Positions 1 through 9,610 of a DNA stretch of 64,000 nt are shown piece after piece. The DNA comes from Hippophae tibetana. Its lineage: Eukaryota > Streptophyta > Magnoliopsida > Rosales > Elaeagnaceae. The position numbers and the translations under genes are program-made. The DNA is taken from the NCBI GenBank assembly GCA_037013495.1, contig CM072810.1, positions 80,274,449-80,338,448 of the forward strand, read 5' to 3'. Each line of letters opens with the position of its first letter. Position 1 is the stretch's first letter. Below the pieces are notes generated by a model. It was not told the DNA's origin. It saw only the letters and a list, made by a program, of their open reading frames with translations, and ran no database searches.

Positions 1-937
1 CGTTTTGTTGCAACATTTCCATTTTATTCCTTTCGGTTTTATTCAAAAGAGCTATAAATTAGATATCGGTTCCGACAAAGGGTTATTTATTAATTTATTC
101 AATCATTCTATATTCTTTAAAAAATATAGGAGAAGAGAAAAAGAAGGGAATACTGCTCAGATTTTGAAAAACAACAAAACATTTGATAAATATGACTTCC
201 AACTGTGAACTATGATAATTGTTTACTCAATTATCGATAGAAGAATTAGAATATATCAAATCACAGATTGTACAGACTAAAACAATATTATTATTCCTTG
301 ATTTGGAACCTCATTTTTGAACACAAATGGCATCATTTACATCACTTAGCAAGGTTTTAATGTTTTTGTCACAGCATTTCCTTTTTACTTACTTTGGATT
401 TTATTCAAAAGTGTTGTAATGAAGATATTGGTGCCCACCAAGGGTTATTTATTATTGTTTTCATACAATCTATATACTTTAAAAAATATAAGAGAAAGAA
501 AAATAAAATGGATACCATTCATATTTTCAAAAACAACAAAAAAATTAATAAATATGTGTCGCAACTATTCACTACGATAATCTTGTACTCGTGTATTGAA
601 ACGACTATTATAATATATGAAATTGAAGATCGTATAGATTAACACAATATTAATTTTCCTTGCTTTGGAAACTCATTTTTGTACACAAATTCCATCGTTT
701 ACGTCACTTACAAAGGGGTTTAACGTTTTGTTGCAACATTTCCATTTTACTTCCTTTCGGTTTTATTCAAAAGAGCGATAAATTAGATATCGGTTCCGAC
801 AAAGGGTTATTTATTAATTTATTCAATCATTCTATATTCTTTAACAAATATAGGAGAAGAGAAAAAGAAGGGAATACTGCTCAGATTTTGAAAAACAACA
901 AAACATTTGATAAATATGACTTCCTACTGTGAACTGT

Positions 938-959
938 GATAATTGTTTACTCAATTATC
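938..959. other. Hairpin-capable dyad in monomer A, state 2 (8 bp arms, 6 bp spacer)
   Basis: The arms are GATAATTG and CAATTATC around the spacer TTTACT. Both arms differ from the other common state (CGATAACTG / CAGTTATCG) by a matched base change, so pairing is kept. State 2 is seen in units such as 2, 6, 10, 11 and 14. The same position in monomer B has no dyad. A structural or protein-binding role is inference. Confidence 0.75.
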
Positions 960-1007
960 GATAGAAGAATTAGAATATATCAAATCACAGATTGTACAGA
1001 CTAACAC

Positions 1008-1019
1008 AATATTAATATT
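1008..1019. other. 12 bp A/T palindrome in monomer A
   Basis: AATATTAATATT is its own reverse complement and lies about 50 bp downstream of the dyad. It is kept in nearly all A monomers across the window. The homologous place in B reads AATATTAATTTT, so the symmetry is lost there. Simple A/T composition makes short palindromes likely, so function is not implied. Confidence 0.7.
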
Positions 1020-1084
1020 CCTTGATTTGGAACCTCATTTTTGAACACAAATGCCATCATTTACATCACTTAGCAAGGTTTTAA

Positions 1085-1447
1085 TGTTTTTGTCACAGCA
1101 TTTCCTTTTTACTTACTTTGGATTTTATTCAAAAGTGCTGTAATGAAGATATTGGTGCCCACCAAGGGTTATTTATTATTTTTTTTCATGCAATCTATAT
1201 ACTTTAAAAAATATAAGAGAAAGAAAAATAAAATGGATACTATTCACATTTTCGAAAACAACAAAAAAATTAATAAATATGTGTCGCAACTATTCACTAC
1301 GATAATCTTGTACTCGTGTATTGAAACGACTATTATAATATATGAAATTGAATATCGTATAGATTCACACAATATTAATTTTCCTTGCTTTGGAAACTCA
1401 TTTTTGTACACAAATTCTATGGTTTACGTCACTTAAATATGGTTAAA
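1085..1447 (+). repeat. Representative monomer B (~363 bp) of the dimeric unit
   Basis: This is the second half of unit 2. It begins TGTTTTTGTCACAGCATTTC and ends in the A-T-rich joint leading into the next A. Compared with A it lacks the dyad and the 12 bp palindrome. It has a different central block (GAAAAATAAAATGGATAC) and the segment CGATAATCTTGTACTCGTGT where A has the dyad. Its reading frame stays open to a stop near the monomer end. Its early half contains the only length-variable spot in the unit, a T-rich run. Many B-A joints contain the 8 bp palindrome GTTTAAAC; others have a one-base-shorter GTTAAAC form. Confidence 0.95.
1143..1436 (+). other. Monomer B open reading frame (representative); probably not a gene
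   Basis: In most B monomers a frame runs from the start of the monomer to a TAA at its end, about 103-105 codons; the first ATG leaves 67 codons. The predicted peptide is lysine-, isoleucine- and asparagine-rich, with no domain or signal peptide that I recognise. The same frame exists collinearly in monomer A with three internal stops. In subtype Y units (for example 42,3xx-42,6xx and 45,2xx-45,5xx) a TAA in the B frame truncates it. Some units carry frameshifts, for example an extra A near 5,670 and 8,560. Copies are kept similar by array homogenisation, so openness is not by itself evidence of translation. No promoter or splice structure is apparent. Confidence 0.4.
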
Positions 1448-1892
1448 CGTTTTGTTGCAACATTTCCATTTTACTTCCTTTGGGTTTTATTCAAAAGAGC
1501 TATAAATTAGATATCGGTTCCGACAAAGGGTTATTTATTAGTTTATTCAATCATTCTCTATTTTTTTAAAAATATAAGAGAAGAGAAAAAGAAGGGAGTA
1601 CTGCTCAGATTTTCAAAAACAACAAAACATTTGATAAAAATGACTTCCAACTGTGAACTGCGATAATTGTTTACTCAGTTATCGATAGAAGAATTACAAT
1701 ATATCAAATCACATATTGTATAGACTAACACAATATTAATATTCTTTGATTTGGAACCACATTTTTGAACACAAATGGCATCATTTACATCACTTAGCAA
1801 GGTTTTAATGTTTTTGTCACACCATTTCCATTTTACTCACTTTTGATTTTATTCAAAAGAGCTGTAATGAAGATATTGGTGCCCACCAAGGA

Positions 1893-1902
1893 TTTTTTTT
1901 TT
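1893..1902 (+). repeat. Length-variable T tract in monomer B (representative)
   Basis: Ten T residues follow CACCAAGGA where most B monomers read GGGTTATTTATTATTGTTTTC. Similar T-rich shortened versions are found in units 4 (2613-2622), 7, 25, 28, 30, 33 and 39. They explain most of the short units (716-719 bp). Units 8, 12, 34 and 40 have an intermediate ATTTATTTATTTTTC form. Confidence 0.8.
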
Positions 1903-4900
1903 CATTCAATCTATATTCTTTAAAAAATATAAGAGAAAGAAAAATAAAATGGATACTATTAACATTTTCAAAAACAACAAAAAAATTAATAAATATGTGT
2001 CGCAACTATTCACTACCATAATCTTGTACTCGTGTATTGGAATGACCGTTATAATATATCAAATTGAAGATCGTATAGATTCACACAATATTAATTTTCC
2101 TTGCTTTGGAAACTCATTTTTGTACACAAATTCTGGCGTTTACGTCACTTACATAGGGGTTAAACGTTTTGTTGCTCCATTTTAGTTTTACTTCCTTTCG
2201 GTTTTATTCAAAAGAGCTATAAAGTAGATATTGGTTCCGACCAACGGTTATTTATTAATTTATTCAATCAATCTCTATTCTTTAGAAAATATTGGAGAGG
2301 AGAAAAAGAAGGGAATACTGCTCAGATTTTCAAAAACAACAAAACATTTGATAAATATGACTTCCAACTGTGAACTGCGATAACTGTTTACCCAGTTATC
2401 GAAAGAAGAATTACAATATATCAAATCACAGATTGTACAGACTAACACAATATTAATATTCCTTGATTTGGAACCTCATTTTTGAACACAAATGGCATCA
2501 TTTACATCACTTAGCAAGGTTTTAATGTTTTTGTCACACCATTTCCATTTTATTCACTTTTGATTTTATTCAAAAGAGCTGTAATGAAGATATTGGTGCC
2601 CACCAAGGATTATTTTTTTTTTCATTCAATCTATATTCTTTAAAAAATATAAGAGAAAGAAAAATAAAATGGATACCATTCACATTTTCAAAAACAACAA
2701 AAAAAATAATAAATATGTGTCGCAACTATTCACTACGATAATCTTGTACTCGTGTATTGAAACGACTATTATAATATATGAAATTGAAGATCGTATAGAT
2801 TCACACAATATTAATTTTCCTTGCTTTGGAAACTCATTTTTGTACACAAATTCCATCGTTTACGTCATTTAAATAGGGTTAAACGTTTTGTTGCAACATT
2901 TCCATTTTACATCCTTTGGGTTTTATTCAAAAGAGCTATAAATTAGATATCGGTTCCGATAAAGGGTTATTTATTAGTTTATTCAATCATTCTCTATTTT
3001 TTTAAAAATATAAGAGAAGAGAAAAAGAAGGGAATACTGCTCAGATTTTCAAAAACAACAAAACATTTGATAAATATGACTTCCAACTGTGAACTACGAT
3101 GACTGTTTACTCAGTTATCGAAAGAAGAATTACAATATATCAAATCACAGATTGTACAGACTAACACAATATTAATATTCCTTGATTTGGAACCTCATTT
3201 TTGAACACAAATGGCATCATTTACATCACTTAGCAAGGTTTTAATGTTTTTGTCACAGCATTTCCTTTTTACTTACTTTGGATTTTATTCAAAAGTGCTG
3301 TAATGAAGATATTGGTGCCCACCAAGGGTTATTTATTATTGCTTTCATACAATCTATATACTTTAAAAAATATAAGAGAAAGAAAAATAAAATGGATACC
3401 ATTCACATTTTCAAAAACAACAAAAAAAATAATAAATATGTGTCGCAACTATTCACTACGATAATCTTGTACTCGTGTAGTGAAACGACTATTATAATAT
3501 ATCAAATTGAAGATCGTATAGATTCACACAATATTAATTTTCCTTGCTTTGGAAACTCATTTTTGTACACAAATTCCGTCGTTTACGTCACTTAAATAGG
3601 GTTTAAACGTTTTGTTGCAACATTTCCATTTTATTCCTTTCGGTTTTATTCAAAAGAGCTATAAATTAGATATCGGTTCCGACAAAGGGTTATTTATTAA
3701 TTTATTCAATCATTCTATATTCTTTAAAAAATATAGGAGAAGAGAAAAAGAAGGGAATACTGCTCAGATTTTCAAAAACAACAAAACATTTGATAAATAT
3801 GACTTCCAACTGTGAACTGTGATAGTTGTTTACTCAATTATCGATAGAAGAATTAGAATATATCAAATCACAGATTGTACAGACTAACACAATATTAATA
3901 TTCCTTGATTTGGAACCTCATTTTTGAACACAAATGGCATCATTTACATCACTTAGCAAGGTTTTAATGTTTTTGTCACAGCATTTCCTTTTTACTTACT
4001 TTGGATTTTATTCAAAAGTGCTGTAATGAAGATATTGGTGCCCACCAAGGGTTATTTATTATTGTTTTCATAAAATCTATATACTTTAAAATATATAAGA
4101 GAAAGAAAAATAAAATGGATACCATTCATATTTTCAAAAACAACAAAAAAATTAATAAATATGTGTCGCAACTATTCACTACGATAATCTTGTACTCGTG
4201 TATTGAAACGACTATTATAATATATGAAATTGAAGATCGTATAGATTCACACAATATTAATTTTCCTTGCTTTGGAAACTCATTTTTGTACACAAATTCC
4301 ATCGTTTACGTCATTTAAATAGGGTTAAACGTTTTGTTGCAACATTTCCATTTTACTTCCTTTGGGTTTTATTCAAAAGAGCTATAAATTAGATATCGGT
4401 TCCGATAAAGGGTTATTTATTAGTTTATTCAATCATTCTCTATTTTTTTAAAAATATAAGAGAAGAGAAAAAGAAGGGAATACTGCTCAGATTTTCAAAA
4501 ACAACAAAACATTTGATAAAAATGACTTCCAACTGTGAACTGCGATAATTGTTTACTCAGTTATCGATAGAAGAATTACAATATATCAAATCACATATTG
4601 TATAGACTAACACAATATTAATATTCTTTGATTTGGAACCACATTTTTGAACACAAATGGCATCATTTACATCACTTAGCAAGGTTTTAATGTTTTTGTC
4701 ACACCATTTCCATTTTACTCACTTTTGATTTTATTCAAAAGAGCTGTAATGAAGATATTGGTGCCCACCAAGGATTTTTTTTTTCATTCAATCTATATTC
4801 TTTAAAAAATATAAGAGAAAGAAAAATAAAATGGATACTATTAACATTTTCAAAAACAACAAAAAAATTAATAAATATGTGTCGCAACTATTCACTACCA

Positions 4901-5046
4901 TAATCTTGTACTCGTGTATTGGATTGACCGTTATAATATATCAAATTGAAGATCGTATAGATTCACACAATATTAATTTTCCTTACTTTGGAAACTCATT
5001 TTTGTACACAAATTCCGGCGTTTACGTAACTTACATAGGGGTTAAA

Positions 5047-5406
5047 CGTTTTGTTGCTCCATTTTAGTTTTACTTCCTTTCGGTTTTATTCAAAAGAGCT
5101 ATAAATTAGATATCGGTTCCGACAGAGGGTTATTTATTAGTTTATTCAATCATTCTCTATTTTTTAAAAAATATAAGAGAAGAGAAAAAGAAGGGAATAC
5201 TGCTCAGATTTTCAAAAACAACAAAACATTTGATAAAAATGACTTCCAACTGTGAACTGCGATAATTGTTTACTCAGTTATCGACAGAAGAATTACAATA
5301 TATCAAATCACATATTGTATAGTCTAACACAATATTAATATTCTTTGATTTGGAACCTCATTTTTGAACACAAATGGCATCATTTACATCACTTAGCAAG
5401 GTTTTA
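5047..5406 (+). repeat. Chimeric A monomer: A-prime head, standard A body
   Basis: Unit 8 starts with the A-prime head (GTTGCTCCATTTTAG). By about 5100 it switches to the standard body (AAATTAGATATCGG, TTTATTAGTTTATTC, TCATTCTC). This is the reciprocal of the chimera at 28160. Confidence 0.8.
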
Positions 5407-5770
5407 ATGTTTTTGTCACACCATTTCCATTTTACTCACTTTTGATTTTATTCAAAAGAGCTGTAATGAAGATATTGGTGCCCACCAAGTATTATTTATT
5501 TATTTTTCATTCAATCTATATTCTTTAAAAAATATAAGAGAAAGAAAAATAAAATGGATACTATTCACATTTTCAAAAACAACAAAAAAATTAATAAATA
5601 TGTGTCGCAACTATTCACTACCATAATCTTGTACTCGTGTATTGAAACAACCGTTATAATATATCAAAATTGAAGATCGTATCGATTCACACAATATTAA
5701 TTTTCCTTGCTTTGGAAACTCATTTTTGTACACAAATTCCGGCGTTTACGTCACATACATAGGGGTTAAA

Positions 5771-6130
5771 CGTTTTGTTGCTCCATTTTAGTTTTACTTC
5801 CTTTCGGTTTTGTTCAAAAGAGCTATAAAGTAGATATTGGTTCTGACCAACGGTTATTTATTAATTTATTCAATCAATCTCTATTCTTTAGAAAATATTG
5901 GAGAGGAGAAAAAGAAGGGAATATTGCTCAGATTTTCAAAAACAACAAAACATTTGATAAATATGACTTCCAACTGTGAACTACGATGACTGTTTACTCA
6001 GTTATCGAAAGAAGAATTACAATATATCAAATCACAGATTGTACAGACTAACACAATATTAATATTCCTTGATTTGGAACCTCATTTTTGAACACAAATG
6101 GCATCATTTACATCACTTAGCAAGGTTTTA
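5771..6130 (+). repeat. Monomer subtype A-prime (representative copy)
   Basis: This A variant begins CGTTTTGTTGCTCCATTTTA instead of the usual GCAACATTTCC. It continues with AAAGTAGATATTGG (no GATATC site), GACCAACGG, TCAATCAATC and AATATTGGAGAGGAG. It usually follows a B ending in CACATACATAGGGG rather than CACTTAAATAGGG. Full copies start at 2165 (one-base variants), 5771, 8664, 24547, 28882, 31776 and 36112. Confidence 0.85.
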
Positions 6131-9100
6131 ATGTTTTTGTCACAGCATTTCCTTTTTACTTACTTTGGATTTTATTCAAAAGTGCTGTAATGAAGATATT
6201 GGTGCCCACCAAGGGTTATTTATTATTGCTTTCATACAATCTATATACTTTAAAAAATATAAGAGAAAGAAAAATAAAATGGATACCATTCACATTTTCA
6301 AAAACAACAAAAATAATAATAAATATGTGTCGCAACTATTCACTACGATAATCTTGTACTCGTGTAGTGAAACGACTATTATAATATATCAAATTGAAGA
6401 TCGTATAGATTCACACAATATTAATTTTCCTTGCTTTGGAAACTCATTTTTGTACACAAATTCCGTCGTTTACGTCACTTAAATAGGGTTTAAACGTTTT
6501 GTTGCAACATTTCCATTTTATTCCTTTCGGTTTTATTCAAAAGAGCTATAAATTAGATATCGGTTCCGACAAAGGGTTATTTATTAATTTATTCAATCAT
6601 TCTATATTCTTTAAAAAATATAGGAGAAGAGAAAAAGAAGGGAATACTGCTCAGATTTTCAAAAACAACAAAACATTTGATAAATATGACTTCCAACTGT
6701 GAACTGTGATAGTTGTTTACTCAATTATCGATAGAAGAATTAGAATATATCAAATCACAGATTGTACAGACTAACACAATATTAATATTCCTTGATTTGG
6801 AACCTCATTTTTGAACACAAATGGCATCATTTACATCACTTAGCAAGGTTTTAATGTTTTTGTCACAGCATTTCCTTTTTACTTACTTTGGATTTTATTC
6901 AAAAGTGCTGTAATGAAGATATTGGTGCCCACCAAGGGTTATTTATTATTGTTTTCATACAATCTATATACTTTAAAAAATATAAGAGAAAGAAAAATAA
7001 AATGGATACCATTCATATTTTCAAAAACAACAAAAAAATTAATAAATATGTGTCGCAACTATTCACTACGATAATCTTGTACTCGTGTATTGAAACGACT
7101 ATTATAATATATGAAATTGAAGATCGTATAGATTCACACAATATTAATTTTCCTTGCTTTGGAAACTCATTTTTGTACACAAATTCCGTCGTTTACGTCA
7201 CTTAAATAGGGTTTAAACGTTTTGTTGCAACATTTCCATTTAATTCCTTTCGGTTTTATTCAAAAGAGCTATAAATTAGATATCGGTTCCGACAAAGGGT
7301 TATTTATTAATTTATTCAATCATTCTATATTCTTTAAAAAATATAGGAGAAGAGAAAAAGAAGGGAATACTGCTCAGATTTTCAAAAACAACAAAACATT
7401 TGATAAATATGACTTCCAACTGTGAACTGTGATAATTGTTTACTCAATTATCGATAGAAGAATTAGAATATATCAAATCACAGATTGTACAGACTAACAC
7501 AATATTAATATTCCTTGATTTGGAACCTCATTTTTGAACACAAATGGCATCATTTACATCACTTAGCAAGGTTTTAATGTTTTTGTCACAGCATTTCCTT
7601 TTTACTTACTTTGGATTTTATTCAAAAGTGCTGTAATGAAGATATTGGTGCCCACCAAGGGTTATTTATTATTGTTTTCATAAAATCTATATACTTTAAA
7701 AAATATAAGAGAAAGAAAAATAAAATGGATACCATTCATATTTTCAAAAACAACAAAAAAATTAATAAATATGTGTCGCAACTATTCACTACGATAATCT
7801 TGTACTCGTGTATTGAAACGACTATTATAATATATGAAATTGAAGATCGTATAGATTCACACAATATTAATTTTCCTTGCTTTGGAAACTCATTTTTGTA
7901 CACAAATTCCGTCGTTTACGTCACTTAAATAGGGTTTAAACGTTTTGTTGCAACATTTCCATTTTATTCCTTTCGGTTTTATTCAAAAGAGCTATAAATT
8001 AGATATCGGTTCCGACAAAGGGTTATTTATTAATTTATTCAATCATTCTCTATTTTTTTAAAAATATAAGAGAAGAGAAAAATAAGGGAATACTGCTCAG
8101 ATTTTCAAAAACAACAAAACATTTGATAAAAATGACTTCCAACTGTGAACTGCGATAATTGTTTACTCAGTTATCGATAGAAGAATTACAATATATCAAA
8201 TCACATATTGTATAGACTAACACAATATTAATATTCTTTGATTTGGAACCACATTTTTGAACACAAATGGCATCATTTACATCACTTAGCAAGGTTTTAA
8301 TGTTTTTGTCACACCATTTCCATTTTACTCACTTTTGATTTTATTCAAAAGAGCTGTAATGAAGATATTGGTGCCCACCAAGTATTATTTATTTATTTTT
8401 CATTCAATCTATATTCTTTAAAAAATATAAGAGAAAGAAAAATAAAATGGATACTATTCACATTTTCAAAAACAACAAAAAAATTAATAAATATGTGTCG
8501 CAACTATTCACTACCATAATCTTGTACTCGTGTATTGAAACGACCGTTATAATATATCAAAATTGAAGATCGTATCGATTCACACAATATTAATTTTCCT
8601 TGCTTTGGAAACTCATTTTTGTACACAAATTCCGGCGTTTACGTCACATACATAGGGGTTAAACGTTTTGTTGCTCCATTTTAGTTTTACTTCCTTTCGG
8701 TTTTATTCAAAAGAGCTATAAAGTAGATATTGGTTCTGACCAACGGTTATTTATTAATTTATTCAATCAATCACTATTCTTTAGAAAATATTGGAGAGGA
8801 GAAAAAGAAGGGAATACTGCTCAGATTTTCAAAAACAACAAAACATTTGATAAATATGACTTCCAACTGTGAACTACGATGACTGTTTACTCAGTTATCG
8901 AAAGAAGAATTACAATATATCAAATCACAGATTGTACAGACTAACACAATATTAATATTCCTTGATTTGGAACCTCATTTTTGAACACAAATGGCATCAT
9001 TTACATCACTTAGCAAGGTTTTAATGTTTTTGTCACAGCATTTCCTTTTTACTTACTTTGGATTTTATTCAAAAGTGCTGTAATGAAGATATTGGTGCCC

Positions 9101-9610
9101 ACCAAGGGTTATTTATTATTGCTTTCATACAATCTATATACTTTAAAAAATATAAGAGAAAGAAAAATAAAATGGATACCATTCACATTTTCAAAAACAA
9201 CAAAAAAAATAATAAATATGTGTCGCAACTATTCACTACGATAATCTTGTACTCGTGTAGTGAAACGACTATTATAATATATCAAATTGAAGATCGTATA
9301 GATTCACACAATATTAATTTTCCTTGCTTTGGAAACTCATTTTTGTACACAAATTCCGTCGTTTACGTCACTTAAATAGGGTTTAAACGTTTTGTTGCAA
9401 CATTTCCATTTTATTCCTTTCGGTTTTATTCAAAAGAGCTATAAATTAGATATCGGTTCCGACAAAGGGTTATTTATTAATTTATTCAATCATTCTATAT
9501 TCTTTAAAAAATATAGGAGAAGAGAAAAAGAAGGGAATACTGCTCAGATTTTGAAAAACAACAAAACATTTGATAAATATGACTTCCAACTGTGAACTTT
9601 GATAATTGTT

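Larger units (their letters stand above)
930..1073 (+). pseudogene. Decayed counterpart of the B frame in monomer A (representative)
   Basis: Read in the frame homologous to B, monomer A first meets TGA at 930. It then continues for 47 codons to TAG at 1071, the position homologous to the terminal TAA of B. Two further in-frame stops, TAA and TGA, lie between. The 56 codons before the TGA and the 47 from it to the end are the same length as in B, with no net indel. By eye about 30 of 56 and 25 of 47 residues match. Calling it a pseudogene assumes a coding ancestor, which is unproven. The alternative is a non-coding monomer that happened to have one long frame. Confidence 0.3.
724..1084 (+). 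repeat. Representative monomer A (~361 bp) of the dimeric unit
   Basis: This is the first half of unit 2. It begins CGTTTTGTTGCAACATTTCC and ends in AGCAAGGTTTTAA just before monomer B. Diagnostic features are an EcoRV-type GATATC in the early part, the block AAAAGAAGGGAATACTGCTC, a dyad-symmetric segment after the middle and the palindrome AATATTAATATT. It aligns over its length with monomer B: shared blocks include TTTTATTCAAAAG, GGGTTATTTATTA, TTTCAAAAACAACAAAA and CACAATATTAAT. I infer that A and B arose by duplication of one ancestral ~361 bp monomer. A length of about two nucleosomal repeats fits many satellites, but nucleosome phasing is not visible in sequence. Confidence 0.95.
3090..9610 (+). 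repeat. Four-unit (~2.89 kb) higher-order periodicity, units 5-14
   Basis: Units 5/9/13 and 6/10/14 resemble each other more than their neighbours, at offsets of 2,887 and 2,893 bp. Shared markers include CTACGATGACTG in late A of units 5, 9 and 13 and AAATAATAAATATG-like runs in their B. Units 8 and 12 share an extra A and a CGTATCGATT variant in B. The pattern is imperfect: unit 7 does not match unit 11 throughout, and unit 5 begins with a standard A while units 9 and 13 begin with the A-prime subtype. Confidence 0.7.

Noticed and set aside
394..642. Dozens of 60-127 codon plus-strand open frames as separate protein genes
   Set aside because: They are the same monomer frame repeated once per satellite unit, many with non-ATG starts, with stops and frameshifts in other copies, no recognisable domain, and no spacing, promoter or ribosome-site context. 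I list one representative as an unusual reading frame instead.
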